NCBI GenBank assembly: GCA_035610365.1
Contig: CM069433.1
Span: 177,646,882 to 177,710,881 of the forward strand
Direction of reading: 5' to 3'
From: Aquatica leii
Lineage: Eukaryota > Arthropoda > Insecta > Coleoptera > Lampyridae
Length of the DNA stretch: 64,000 nt
Shown: positions 43,376 to 55,082 of the stretch, in pieces
Position numbering within the stretch: the stretch's first letter is position 1
Layout of the letters: each line of letters begins with the position of its first letter
Made by a program: the position numbers and the translations under genes
Notes under the pieces: generated by a model
What the model was told of the DNA's origin: nothing
The model's database searches: none
What the model saw: the letters and a program-made list of their open reading frames with translations, nothing else

Positions 43376-43824
43376 ATTAAAAACATTAGCCAAAATTTTG
43401 GTATTTTTAAACAGAATTTTATGATTATGTTTCCGCTACTGCTGACTAAGATGACTACATCTTTGATGTTTTTCAATACGAATTTTTACATTTCTATCCG
43501 TATCTCTAATCGCCCACAAAAAAAAAGGAATGCTATAAACGCCGTTGGACTAAAAAGGAATAACATATGTTTTGATCACAAGTGTTGTTAAATGTATATT
43601 TAAGTAGATTTTAATGAGGGGAAGTATGTGTTGGTGTTTTTCAGTATATTTTTTTTGTTGGAGTCAGTACGAAACTTACTAATCATTAACAATAAATTAA
43701 ATCCTGGTTTAACACGTGTTATCGGTTCATTGCCTATTCAAGCGTTATAGTTGCTACATGTAAATTTTGTGTACAATTTTTATTATTTTAACTCGATTTT
43801 TTTATTGCTTTACCTATATTTAAG
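43376..43824. other. AT-rich DNA, no gene
   Basis: Ends in a T-rich tract that could serve as the acceptor tract of the exon candidate at 43825. Confidence 0.4.
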
Positions 43825-43953
43825 AATTGGGAGTCTGGGATATATCTCTAGCCCATACCAAAAAGAAGGTGGCGCTGGGGCACGGTTCACTCGAAGAATT
43901 TTAGTTACTGACAATCCGACTCACAACTATCTGCAAAGGAATCTAGCCAAACG
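43825..43953 (+). CDS. Candidate host exon, protein unidentified
   Basis: A 129-bp segment, visibly richer in G+C than its surroundings, is open in one frame: IGSLGYISSPYQKEGGAGAR, then FTRRILVTDNPTHNYLQR and NLAK. It is preceded by a pyrimidine-rich tract ending TATTTAAG and followed by CG|GTGAGC, both acceptable splice signals. Composition and amino-acid mix look like selected coding sequence and not decayed transposon. I do not recognise the protein, and no partner exon was identified. Alternatives: an exon of an unfamiliar transposon or chance. If real, part of this window lies within an intron of a plus-strand host gene. Confidence 0.35.
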
Positions 43954-44889
43954 GTGAGCCAAATATCTATAAATATTTTTTTTTCATTTTCCCAATTTGT
44001 GCGTGATAATTTTTAATAACAACTATTATTTATTTCATTCCGTAAAGGTTAGTATGCGTTTTAGGAAGTTTATTTAATTCGCATTTTATAATTTAGTAGC
44101 TGCGTTGGTTATAAGTATTTTGTTTCAGTTGTTACGATTTGGATTGTCATTTAATATTGTTGTAATTTCAAGTATACTCCATTTATTTTAGAGTCATTTA
44201 GATTAAGTACAATTTGTGCCTAGTCTACAGTTTTTTTTATGTAAACATTTTTATGATCTGTGTTTGATTTATTTGATTTTTTGGGCATCGTTTGTTAAGT
44301 ATATGTCATGATTTTTAATTTACGACAGGAGTGCCAAGATATTAAATTGATTAAACCTCGCTTGAAAAAAGTAGTTCTTAATAATACTCGGACAATAAAA
44401 TGTTGTAGTACCGCTAGCCTTTTTGAAACTAACTTAAATGGTGTGTTGAGATGCGTAATTAATTTAAGAAAATTTACGTAAGGAGGTAATCTTTGTTCCG
44501 TTATGAAATAACAGTTTTACTAATTTTACAAATTCACACTCAAATGTTTCTGTATAATTGTGTGTGGAAATGTAGTTTTGCGTATCACTTAATTAAACAT
44601 CGCTTATGAAGCGGAATCTTTGGCTGTCGCACCAGCTTGTTTTTTAACTAAGTTGTTCGTACTTTTCATGCTTCTTTAACAAACCAAACTACGCTGTTTG
44701 GGTGTTACTATTAAGACCAGATATTTGAAAACCATCGTATAAAGCGATTTTCGGGTTTGCAGTATTTTAAAAGTTTTGAAATAATCAAGCACATTTTATT
44801 ACTTGTTCTTTGCGTTGTCGTTGAAACTTTCATACTACAAAAATCTTTTGAATTTTTATAAAAGAGAATGTACTTTCAACGAGTGTTTA
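43954..44889. other. AT-rich DNA, nothing recognised
   Basis: No partner exon or transposon end identified. Confidence 0.45.
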
Positions 44890-45640
44890 ATTACGAATGT
44901 TCCATTTGTTGCTGCAAAAAATCGATTTTGCAGCTCTTGTCTATATTTGCGGTGCGACTTACATACGGAGGAGCTCTATCGTGCATAAACCACATTCTTC
45001 TGCAGACTTCAATTTTCTTGTAAAAGTACAAGTTGCCTGTAGGTGTTTCTGATAAAATAAATGGTCCAATTAAATTATTTCTTAAAATACCCGCACAAAC
45101 ATTAATAGAAAACCGCCACTAAAAGTTAGTTTGTTGAATTTCATGAAGGTTTTCTTCATTTTAAACATCCACTCCATTTCATATAAAGCAAAACTCATCT
45201 CAAAATAATATTTTGGCACTAAAGTCAAAAGCTTCTTGTTGCTGCAACCACTCAAAAAACTTAAGTCGCGGTTCAAAATCGACGCCGGTTAACTGTTGGA
45301 CTCGTTGAACATGGTAAGAGCACAAAGAATAATTCCTCAAAACACGATATAGCGTATTATAGGGCGCGTTAGCTGCTCTCTAGCGCCACTTCGTGTCCGA
45401 TCTTTTACAATTTACAATATCTGCATATGCATTTAAGAAAAACAAATGTTAAAGTTTTGATTTTCTTGAAAACATTTATTCTTTTTCCGTTGCTACTACA
45501 TGGAGTGATCTTTCTTGGTCACGCCCTTGATAGGTAACAAAAACACCTCCAGTTTCTAAGTCCTTGCACAGACGCCAAAATAAAGTTTATCGAGACAAAT
45601 AAATCAGATTGTCGAACTCAGTTTTAAGAAAGCTGAATTT
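44890..45640 (-). pseudogene. Tc3/mariner-like transposase remnant
   Basis: On the minus strand: LFWRLCKDLETGGVFVTYQG (helix-turn-helix end and GR hinge, about 45600-45540), YNTLYRVLRNYSLCSYHVQR, LTGVDFEPRLKFFEWLQQQE, FDFSAKILF followed by a stop and DEF (first catalytic block), FSINVCAGILRNNLIGPFIL, and WFMHDRAPPY (second D kept). The third catalytic block is absent beyond about 44900. Several stops. Order and wording match the transposases whose genes contain a Tc3-like HTH. No inverted repeats identified. Confidence 0.7.
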
Positions 45641-46047
45641 TGCATTTAATTATCTAAAAATTTGTTTTGGTTACAACAACAGATAAACGTGATCGTGTAC
45701 ACAGAATACACTTTTTTAAGCTAGGTCAGTACTAATGCTAAGAAATAAACGTTATTATATGCTTTTAATATTTTTTAACGATTGATTTTGTAGTTGATTG
45801 AAAATTAAAGAAAATAATAATTAACCCAATACATCAATACGTTTCACGCATTTTACAGCATTTACACCTACCATTTACCGCATAGTTACAATCATTTAAT
45901 TATTTTTTATTGTTTTTGTTTTTTAAACATATTAAATTTTACTGCAACATTTATTTACTGTCATTTATGTTTGTTTATCTGATTGTGGCGCCATCTTATG
46001 CGTGGCGAATTACTTATAGAATTACAGTGTTTTCTTTTAAATAAAAG
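45641..46047. other. No gene recognised
   Basis: AT-rich DNA between a mariner remnant and a Copia remnant. Confidence 0.45.
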
Positions 46048-46845
46048 ATGGCTTCCAGTAGTTATATAGTTAGTGTTGTTAAACTAAAAAGCATACAAAA
46101 CTTTGACAAATGTATGTTTGCTGTGGAAAATTTTTTGGTTGGTATGTTGATGCGGAGTCTAGCTCACATATTGTTGCAGATCAGAGTTTGATTTAAAAAA
46201 AATTAAGGATTCTGAAATACACGAGATTATGGTTGCTAACAAAACAAAAATGCCAGTGTCCTGCAGTGCTGGTGTGCAAATAACGACAGCCATTAAAAAT
46301 AAGTTTCATAATATTACAGTCCAGACAGCTCTATATATTTTCACAATTGCTACAAATTTATAACAGTAAGTGAATTAATTAAGAACGAAAATAATGTGAT
46401 TAAAAAAGATAGTTGCAAAATGTTTAATAATTGAAATAAGCAATAGCCGAATTGAAGAATGGTGTTTACAAATTAAATGTATCTATAAATTTTACTAAAA
46501 AGTGTTTCTTGACAAGTGCTACAGCCATCATGTGCCATAGACGTTTTGGTCATTTAAACAGTAGTGATCTTAATAAGATAAAAAATGGTGCCGTTAAAGC
46601 ACTTCAAGAAGAAGCAATTTAATCATAAAGAAAAACGAGCTAAAGCAGTTTTAGATGTAATCCATGCAGATTTAACTAGAACATTGGAAGTTCCATGTAT
46701 TGGCGGATCTAGATATTTCTTGTTTGTAGATGATTTGTCTCGCATGACTTTTATTTATTTTTTAAAAGCAAAAGATGAAATGTTAAAGTATTTCAAAAAT
46801 TTAAAAATTTGGTAGAAAACCAGAAAATTTGAAAAATTAAAGCAT
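46048..46845 (+). pseudogene. Copia-type gag/protease/integrase remnant
   Basis: Starts MASSSYIVSVVKLKSIQNFD, a typical Copia gag beginning, then jumps by deletion into the end of the protease (MVANKTKMPVSCSAGVQITT, ITVQTALYI). After frame changes comes the pre-integrase zinc domain (ELKNGVYKLNVSINF, CHRRFGHLNSSDLNKIKNGA) and the first part of the integrase core (LDVIHADLTRTLEV, GGSRYFLFVDDLSRMTFIYF). A small foldback has inserted at about 46846; the gene continues at 47091. Stops and deletions make it dead. Confidence 0.8.
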
Positions 46846-47081
46846 TCTATAAAATTTTAAGCTTTCGCGGTTGTTATGTTTATGATTATAAGCGACTTTC
46901 GGCTTAGACGCGTCGTAGTTAAACACCCAGACTTAGGCGTCAGTTTGTTTTGGTTCACGAACGACAATACGGCAAAGGCCAAGATCTACTTCTTGTTTTG
47001 ACTCTCAAGAAGAGACTAGGACCAAGCCTAAGTCTGGGTGTTTAACTAGGACGCGGTCTAAGCCAAAAGTCGCTTATAATC
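46846..47081. mobile_element. Small foldback insertion (about 236 bp) in Copia
   Basis: Inverted arms of about 55 bp: gattataagcgactttcggc ttagacgcg...ttaaacacccagacttaggc (46884-46940) and complement (47026-47081). ttaaagcat is repeated at 46837-46845 and 47082-47090, a likely 9-bp target duplication. The left 38 bp outside the arm include aagctttcgcggttg, similar to 33181. No coding, no hammerhead core. Confidence 0.7.
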
Positions 47082-47090
47082 TTAAAGCAT

Positions 47091-48120
47091 CCTGTTCTAA
47101 TAATGCAAGTGAGTTTACAAGTTCTAATTTCAATTCTAACTATTGTAGAAAAAGGTAGATGCATGTTGTTTGATGCTAAGCTTAGTAAGCAGTTTTGGGT
47201 AAAGGCAGCAAACACAGCTATGTACTTAAAGAATAGGTTCTTAGCATCGGGTTTTGATAACAGAACTCCATTTGGATTTACGGATTTCTGGTAGCCCAAT
47301 TATGATAGATGTTCCTAAGCAAAAACGTTTGAAGCAGGACAAAAAAGACAAAAAATGGATGCTGGTAGGATTCAAACACATCATGAAGGGATATCGAGTA
47401 TATGACCCTGTAACTGAAAGGTTTTGAAAAGCAGAGACGTCATAATAATAGAAAATTTCAAATCGCCTGTTAAGCACAAATAAAAATTAAGAAGCAAAAC
47501 TTCCAGCAAGAGAAGATAATAAAAGCATGACTGAACCCGAAAAAATGATGATAATTTTCATTGAGATGCTGTTTCAGAGTTAGAAAACACCAACGATAGT
47601 GATTTCAAGCTTTTAATAAACTTAGAAAAGAATCAAACCATAAGAAAATTACAAAAAGTGGCAAAACCAAAAAATTTTGAAGACTACATTACATACTTTT
47701 TGTCTGAATTGATTGAAGTAATGGGCCTTTAAATTGTCAGTCAGTGTTGAAGAAGCGACGTATTTTCCAGATTGTTATCAATGGATATGAAATGATTCCT
47801 GGGAGTGTTGAATATGCCAACACATAGTAGTATTGTGCAGTGCAAATGGGATTTTAAAAAGAAAATTGACAGTAAAAAGATGACATTGATCTAGAAAGCT
47901 TTGTAGATGCCGATTAGGTTAATAATCCTTGTGACAAAAAGTCATACATAAAGCAATCTATTTGCGTAACTTATTTGGAGAATTAACAAAAAAATTAGTT
48001 TTGTGTAGTATTATCATTAGTATTATATAATAATAACCAAAGAGCTCAGCAACTTGCTTTGAATCCAATTTTTGCTATGTTTTTGTTGTGTTTTTCAAAA
48101 AATGGGAATGGTTAACACAA
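47091..48120 (+). pseudogene. Copia-type integrase end and RNase H remnant
   Basis: Resumes with KGRCMLFDAKLSKQFWVKAA and NTAMYLKNRFLASG (integrase core), then PIMIDVPKQKRLKQD, KKWMLVGFKHIMKGYRVYD and SRDVIIIENFKSPV (integrase C-terminal part). Only a trace of reverse transcriptase remains (QCKWDFKKKIDSK, about 47838-47880), fused directly to RNase H traces: LESFVDAD, a stop, VNNPCDKKSY, and NNQRAQQLALNP near 48040. The catalytic reverse-transcriptase domain is deleted. Many frame changes. Confidence 0.8.
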
Positions 48121-48377
48121 GAATTATTTGAACATAGGAGGTTCTTGTCTCGATTCTGTAAACATATTATTTTTTTTCAGACAGGTACCTAATAATACTC
48201 ATGAAACTCAATAAACTGCGTAAAGTTAACTGGTTAATTTTTTATTAGCTAAAATAGTAATAATAGCATTTTTACAACGTCTAAAAAATGTAGGATCGTA
48301 GGATCTGTATTTCTAATAAGATTTCTTATATAACAACTTAATCAAACAAACATTGGCGCGTAGAGAAGTTATTTATA

Positions 48378-49932
48378 CAGTGCGCGCCAAAAATATGGAA
48401 TAATGGATTTATCTTGGGCTCTGTCAGGATTACCAAAAAACGTTTTGCACATCAAATTGATTTATTTTAAAACAAACATTTGGTAGTATTTTTGAATTTT
48501 ACTCCCCTGACCTTTTTGTAGCAGTTATGGATAACTTACCAAATTCTGATTTCAGAAATGTATACACACATGTTCACACAGTTGAATAATTTTAAAGATA
48601 TAAATTATTAATACCGATAAGTTATCTCCTATCTAAAATACGCTATTGATAATAACAAGTTTTTAGATCAGGCGAAAACCATAGTTTGACGATTGTCAGA
48701 AGGTTAAAGAATTGAAATTTGGATTATTAGGGGTTGTGGAAACAGAATGCGTAGAAGAAGTATGTAATTATTTTAATGAAAAGTGTTGTGATGCGCAACC
48801 TATTACTCAAGTAATCGTCAGTAAGATTACTCGGCAATATGAAGTATCGGGGCACGTAAAAGATTTTCCAAAAATTGGACGACATTCAATTCAAGAAGAT
48901 ACTAAAATGAACGTGTTATTAGAGGCATCCATACAAAGTGACATTAGTGCAAGAGCTAAATCAGGATGATTCTGATCGCAAACTACAGTTTTGCAAAGAA
49001 CTATGTAATAAATATTTGTAATGTGGATGGAGAGCTTGCGCGCCGAATTTTATTCAGTGACGAAGCAACCTTTCAAACACAAAATTGTCGCTATTGGTCG
49101 GAGTACAGCCCTTATTGTATGATGGAAGCCTATACACAATTTTATCAAAAAATTAAGGTTTTGGCTGGAATAGACGGTAATTATTGAACCCATTTCTATC
49201 GACAGATCATTAACAGGTCCAAAATATTTAACTCTTACTCGACGGTGTTATTCCGGCATTGGCGGTGCTTTATCCAAATAATGAAGATCTCGACACACTA
49301 AGTGAAACATTGCGGTTTCAACAGGATGAAGCTCCACCCCATTATTGTCAAGAAGTACGCGATTACCTTAATGATATATTCCCAAACAGATGGATTGGTC
49401 GACGAAGGTTTATTATATGGCCGACTCGATCTCCAGATTTAAGCCAACTAAATTTTTTTCTGTTGAGGTATATCAAAAATAAGGTGTATTATACAATAAA
49501 CCAAACATCAACCAACAATTAAAAGATGGAATTCAAGAAGAAATAAAAATACTAGCACCAGAAACCTAACAAAATGCTCGTTCCGAATTTCGATCGCGAT
49601 TGGTGTACTGTCCAAGAGCAAATGGTTTCCAATTTAAACATTTACTGTAATAGTTGTTTAAAACAAACTTATTTTGTCTTTTACTTACTTGTTACATCAT
49701 TGAAACATTTACCTGTTTCCTGAAATTTAATATTCAATCTTCAAAACTTTTAACTGAAAAGCATGTGTGTATACATTTCTGAAATCAGAATTTGATAAGC
49801 TATCTAAAACTGTTACGGAAATTAAGAGTTGCTATTTAAAACAAATTGATGACGTCATTTGTCTAAGCGTTTTTTGATAATTCTGACAGGGATCAAGATA
49901 AATCCATTATTCCATACTTTTGGCGCGCACTG
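48378..49932 (+). mobile_element. Tc1/mariner-superfamily element with about 225-bp inverted ends
   Basis: 1555 bp. Both ends are CAGTGCGCGCCAAAA(A/G)TATGG, flanked by TATA on each side (TA target). The inverted repeats share aataatggatttatcttg, caaattctgatttcagaaat and gtatacacacatg over about 225 bp. The transposase on the plus strand is decayed. Confidence 0.85.
48712..49650 (+). pseudogene. Tc1/mariner-type transposase (decayed)
   Basis: N-terminal part open from 48712 (VVETECVEEVCNYFNEKCCD, KITRQYEVSGHVKDFPKIGR). After a stop the catalytic domain follows in other frames: ARRILFSDEATFQ (first D), NCRYWSEYSP, RFQQDEAPPHYCQEVRDYL (second D, with E for the usual G), FIIWPTRSPDLSQLNFFLLR. 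In the last block N replaces the third catalytic D; the spacing (41 residues) is that of the intact transposase at 4344-5417. The end (YCPRANGFQFKHLL) is reached after another frameshift. Inactive; same broad group as 4344-5417. Confidence 0.8.
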
Positions 49933-49934
49933 TA

Positions 49935-51280
49935 TAATATCTTTAATCATTTGTTAATTAAGATTGTGTTTAACTTTTATTATAAGGCTAATATATTTTT
50001 TATAACATCAATTATCTTCTTGTATTAAACAACATTGTCAAATAATTTTCTAAAATAGATATTAATACAATAATTAATTTTCTACTTTTGTTTAATTAAA
50101 TTTCTTTTTTATTAGTGTAGTTTAACACTTTTTTTAAATCGTTAAAAGTTTGTACCTAATTATTTTTATTTAAAATGTTTTTTAAATTAAATAGTTATTT
50201 AATTTGGTATTATTAAAGTTGTATTACTTGAACTCGTGTTTGACAAAACTTTATTAATTTTATACTGAAGTAATATTAGCTCCACGTTTTAGTCAGAGTA
50301 CTTACTTAGCGAGAGTCCGTTTTGGTATATTTCCATATTTAATATCGGTTATTTTACAATGTTCTATTATATGAAGCATATTTGCCTTGAAGTTAAATTT
50401 AATAAACTCTTATTTATTTGTTAAATAGAAAATAGCTACACAAATATAATTTGCAATACATTTGGAAAGAGTAAACGATTAACATAACGAAAATAACGTT
50501 TTAATCAAAGTAAGTAAATCTTATTTTTGAAAAGAATATGCTTATTACACCTGTTATAGATTGTTATGTAAACTTTTTATAAAGTTTACGTTTCAAATAA
50601 AAACAAAATCTAATTTAAGTTTGTCTTTATGCGACAGTTATAGGCGCGATGTAAAAGTAAATTGAATAAAATTTATTACTACGAGATTGTAAACTTTACA
50701 ACTGTTTTTTTGTGACTTCAATCTTGCCTTTTTATTACGATATTGCAGTTTTACAAATACACGTACTACATATAAATTAGTTAATACAATAATATTAAGC
50801 AAAAGTTTCTTGAATTTGGAATGGATTTTAAACTTTACGGTTAACTTTTTTCATTTTGTATTAGTTGTCAGAGCTTTGATTTAAACTCAAAAATTCAAAT
50901 AACTGACAGGCTACGTATTATGCCATATAAATGTGTCAAACTTTAAAGAGTTTAAAATAATAAATTTATTTAAAAATTACAAAGTTAAAGTTTGGAGAAC
51001 AGTAGGTTGTACAATTCTGTCTTAAAAATAATCTGCGTTGAGTTTTTATTAACTCGGGAAAAATTGCTAATAGACATTTTATCAATAAATTTAATGTCAG
51101 TTACACATTGCAATAATTTTTTTAACTTAATAATAATCAAAAAAGAAGTATTAGTCAATTATAACAGTTGCCAAATTAGTAATGTTGATTTGTATAAAAG
51201 GTTATTGAATTCTGATATAATTCCTCCTCCCTTAAGTCAGAATGTCCTCGTTTTTTGGATAAGTATTTTTAATGTTGTTT
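49935..51280. other. AT-rich DNA, nothing recognised
   Basis: Open frame 50992-51285 has no motif; it may be decayed upstream sequence of the Penelope remnant that follows. Confidence 0.45.
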
Positions 51281-51284
51281 TCTA

Positions 51285-51990
51285 ATTCGATGTCCATTGG
51301 AAGACCTAGATTCTCCTTTATCGCCTATTTTTGCTGAAATTTTCTTAAACAATTTAGAAAGTAAATATATTTTTAAACACCAAATTTTCTTACAAAAAAT
51401 AATATTTTGGAAGAGATATGTTGATGACATTTTTTGTATTTTTATTGGTTCTAATGATCATGTTTATAACTTTTTAGATTTTTTAAATAATATTCATAAT
51501 AGAGTTAAATTTACCGTTTAATTTTCAAAAAATAATAAGTTGCATTTTCTTGATTTATTAATTTCTTTAAATAATAATAACACTTGCGAATTTAAAATTT
51601 ATAGAAAACCTACTAACCACTTACACTAAATTAATACCAATTTCAACAAATTTTACTAACAAATTTTTTTCGGTTTCTTTTATATCAGATTTTGTTAATT
51701 TTTTTAAGAAATTTTTTAAGTAAGGGTAACAATTTCAAGATTTTCTAATGAAATAACTCTTCGGAATCTTTTTTCTTGTAATATTCTCAATAATAATAAT
51801 AATTTAAACAAAAGTGGAGTTTACAAATTAATTTGTTCTAAGATATTTGAAAAATACAAACAGTTTCTTGAGTTGCTCGAGTTGATTTATATTAAAATAT
51901 CAAATAAAAATTTTTTGTTGAACGATCAAACCAATTTCAATTATGATTTTAAACTTAAATTTTCTTAGATTTGTTTCTAAATTGCACTAT
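51285..51990 (+). pseudogene. Penelope-like reverse transcriptase remnant (YVDD kept)
   Basis: Reads LDSPLSPIFAEIFLNNLESK, then FWKRYVDDIFCIFIGSNDHV with an unmutated YVDD, FLNNIHNRVKFTV, a stop, LHFLDLLISLNNN and FKIYRKPTNH. Near 51815 LNKSGVYKLICSK marks the beginning of a GIY-YIG domain, but the rest is deleted; a short tail (FEKYKQFLELLELIYIK) follows. Block order is that of the Neptune/Penelope group. The upstream half of the reverse transcriptase is missing. A hammerhead-like motif lies 125 bp downstream. Confidence 0.75.
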
Positions 51991-52114
51991 CTCCCTTTAA
52001 TTTACATCATTTTGTAAAACTTACATTTTTTTAATTTTTTAAATATCTAGTTACAAAAATGTAAGTTAAAATTTTTTTGTAATCTTAACTTTTTATGAGT
52101 TGTTAATATTTTTT

Positions 52115-52150
52115 CTGAAGATGGGCTTCATAATTTTAAGCTCGAAACAT
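52115..52150 (+). ncRNA. Hammerhead-like motif at the Penelope 3' end
   Basis: CTGAAGA (52115-52121), T, stem II GGGCTT/AAGCTC (six pairs, one G-T) with loop CATAATTTT, then GAAAC (52144-52148) and ATAAC. Core CUGANGA and GAAA are intact; the cleavage-side GUC is degraded. Position just after the Penelope remnant, same strand, supports identity. Confidence 0.55.
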
Positions 52151-52169
52151 AACATTTTGAAAATCAGCG

Positions 52170-53541
52170 AATTTATTATTGGGTAGACTGATAATTCAAT
52201 TTTTTTTAAATGAAATATAGGTTGCAATTGAATACGAGTTTCTAAAGCTTTAGTTTCTTCTTTTACATGTTTTGGTTTTTGAAAATGTTCCATTTTTAAG
52301 TTTACAGTTGTATTACTTTCATAACTATTAATTATAAGAACATAATTGTTTAGATAACCAGTACGAATTCTCAGTCTGTCTAGTCTTACATTATTTACAG
52401 GTTCTTTTACAATGCTAACATGCTGATCTACAACTTCCGTATACTGATTATTATCATTATCAATAGAATCAAACTCATAGTCATGAAAAATATATTCAGT
52501 CTCATTCTGTGTACCACAGATAAGTGTTGTTTCATTTAAGAATTTTCTGTTTTGTCTATATCTTTTACCATAGGTATTTTCTACAATATACGATCTATTT
52601 GGAAGAATTTCTATTACTTTACCTTTCCTACACTTACTTTCAAAATGTAATATAACCTTATCATTAATTGTCAATTCAGGTAATTCTTCTGAATTTCTAT
52701 TGTCATATTTAGCTTAAATATTATGTTTTTCTTTTAATTTGCTTTGTACCAATTCTTTATTAATAATTATCGGATCTGAATTTTCAGTAACACAAGGTAA
52801 TTTTGTTTTTACCATTCGATTGAGCAGTAGCTGTGCAGGAAAATATCCAATTTTTGGTAATGGCGTATTTCTATAGTTCATTAAAAATAAAGACAAATTA
52901 TCAATAGTTTTCATTTTTTTAAACATTTTTTTTACTATTCCAACGGCACGCTCTGCCAATCCATTGCATTGATGATAATGAGGACTACAAAAACTATATC
53001 TAAAATTCCATTCTCTAGCAAATTGTTTGAATTTATAGCTATTAAATGGATTATTGTCTGAATAAAATGTATCTAGAATAAAAACTGTTGCAAAAATGGA
53101 TTTTAGTACTTTAATAATTTCACCAGGAGTTTTATTATTTATCGTAACTGCTTCGATCCAATTTGAATAGTAATCTATAACCGCTAAATAGCATTTATAA
53201 TTATATTCACAGATATCGCTAGCTATTGTTTGCCATTGCCTCGATGGTATTTCATGATTGATTAAGGATTCTTTTTGATTTGTTAATCTATGTTCTTGAC
53301 ATACAATACAATTGTTTACAAAACTTTCAATTTCAGTTGACATTTTAGGCTAATATAATAATTGCCTAGCTCTTAATTTTGACTTTCCAATTCCTGGATG
53401 TCCTTCATGTATTAATAATTTTAACATTTTTAATTTTAGTTGATCTGGTACAACTAACTTATTATTTAAAAATAATAATTCTGTCCAATTTGTGTTAAGA
53501 AATTCCATGACTTTTGACAAAATCGGATCATCTTTATACAC
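52170..53541 (-). pseudogene. Gypsy element A: integrase
   Basis: Minus strand from 53541: zinc-binding part with HEGHPGIGKSKLRARQLLY, a stop where W is usual, then FVNNCIVCQEHR (the two cysteines). Core domain from 53343: SDICEYNYKCYLAVIDYYSN (first D), FYSDNNPFNSYKF (second D) and QCNGLAERAVGIVKKM (E). The D-to-E spacing is one residue shorter than usual. LLLNRM follows; after a stop at 52714 the C-terminal barrel continues (VILHFESKCRKGKVIEILPN). Wording resembles the K02A2.6-like Gypsy group. It is the 3' part of an element whose RNase H lies at 55083-55676, separated by an insertion. Confidence 0.85.
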
Positions 53542-55079
53542 AGAGAGAAATCTTTGTATATTTTATCTACAATTGTTAATCAAAAGAAAAAGTGACAAGA
53601 CCAATTTGTGCAGTTTTATTGCATTCATTTGTGTAGATTAAATTGTACAGTTTTTTTTCATTATATATAAACAATTTTTATATTTCAAATTGATTGCACC
53701 GTATCACAATTTGCTTAAAAACTGATCTAAAACGGATAGTAAAGTTTTGCACAATGTTGTGATACTTTTTTAAAACTATGCTTGAAGTATTTTTACCCAA
53801 TGGTATGTTAAATGTCTAATAGCGTTACGTTATCTAGATCCATATCCTCTTTGGTTAATTTTGCACAATATTGTGCAAATTATTATTATTTCGTTTAGCT
53901 TTTTATTGTACAACTTTATGCATCTTGGTTAAATGTTATTTACTTAAAAATAACATATATTGGGTAAATTGTCAATAAAAACGTTACAAATCTTAAGAGC
54001 ATTATTTATTTATATTTAAATGGTATACTTGGTTTATATACTTATTTTTTTCTTTGAGGGATATCTTAAAATTCCATTACTGCTTGCTATCGATTCACTC
54101 CAGATTTTTTTATAAATGTGGTTGATTTGCCCGTTGCTACAGCAGCTAGTTTGGTTGCCTTCTCTAAAGGGAGAATTTATCGAAAAACTTCACAACATTT
54201 TTATTAATGTTTCTTGCTTCGAAATGACTGGTCTTCTTCGATTTAGATTTTATGTTGATAAATAACAGCTGAAACAATACAGAAAGTAACTAATGTAAAA
54301 ATCTCCATAAGAAATTAGCTGTTGTTCGTAGAATTAACGCTGGAATTAAATACAGAATTTAAAGTAAAGAATGAGGTTAAGCTACAAAGGTTACACTTAA
54401 AAAATGTTATAAATACACTTACCTTGTTGAAATAACAGCGTTTCAAAAAGTCTTGACAAAAACTAACTGAATAACTACGAATTTTTCAGAAAACAGGAGG
54501 TAAAGATGTAAACAAACCCAACGCAATCAAGGAATTTTGATTGTAGAAATGTTTTCAAGCGGACGATACTTGCTAATTGTGATTGGTTGAAACATTTATC
54601 GCTTCAAATTTTTAAAATTAGTTCACATATTTTTCGGCAACTTTGTTTACTTCGGCGCTCTGTAAGTGTCAACATCAGCGTCTTTACATACAACGCGTTA
54701 TCGCCTGATTTTTTTAGAGGCACCGTTCACCATAAAAAATTACTGTTATTCTACAGTTCGTTCAATTTTTTCTTTATTCCGAGTTTAAAAGAATTGCATA
54801 ATCTTATTGTAATATATATATTATCAAAGCTGTACGAGAAACTAAAACAAAATTGTGCAAAATACTAGCACATTGTTGTCGAATACAAAACATACTAAAG
54901 TTTTTAATATTTTTCAAACAATTTGTCAAATAAAACTTCATAACCTATTTATCCAAACGTATTAAATAAAAGCGTGCAAGCCGATGGTATAAATATAAAC
55001 AATTGTAGTAATATCATCAACAATACAGTTATGCACAATGTTGTGCAAAATTGTGATACAGCATTTCTCTCTCTGTATG
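53539..55079. mobile_element. Non-autonomous hAT-like element inside Gypsy A
   Basis: 1541 bp separating Gypsy RNase H from integrase. Ends CACAGAGAGAAAT and, complemented on the right, CATACAGAGAGAGAAAT are inverted; flanks tctttata (53531-53538) and cttttata (55080-55087) look like an 8-bp target duplication. Near both ends the palindrome family ttTGCACAAnnTTGTGcAaa recurs (53745, 53860, 54846, 55031). An 8-bp duplication plus subterminal repeats suit hAT. Open frame 54587-54868 has no transposase motif. Confidence 0.65.
53608..53880. repeat. Subterminal TTGCACAA/TTGTGCAA repeats, left side
   Basis: aatttgtgcag (53612), tatcacaatttgc (53702), tttgcacaatgttgtgatac (53746) and the perfect 20-bp palindrome tttgcacaatattgtgcaaa (53860-53879). 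The right side has attgtgcaaaatac (54850) and atgcacaatgttgtgcaaaa (55031), then ttgtgatacagc. Confidence 0.65.
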
Positions 55080-55082
55080 CTT

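Noticed and set aside
53350-53541. Independent small protein at the start of the integrase
   Set aside because: It is the zinc-binding domain of Gypsy A integrase, separated from the core only by a stop.
54587-54868. Open frame as a transposase of the hAT-like insertion
   Set aside because: No hAT block (no RW or dimerisation motif), composition like AT noise.
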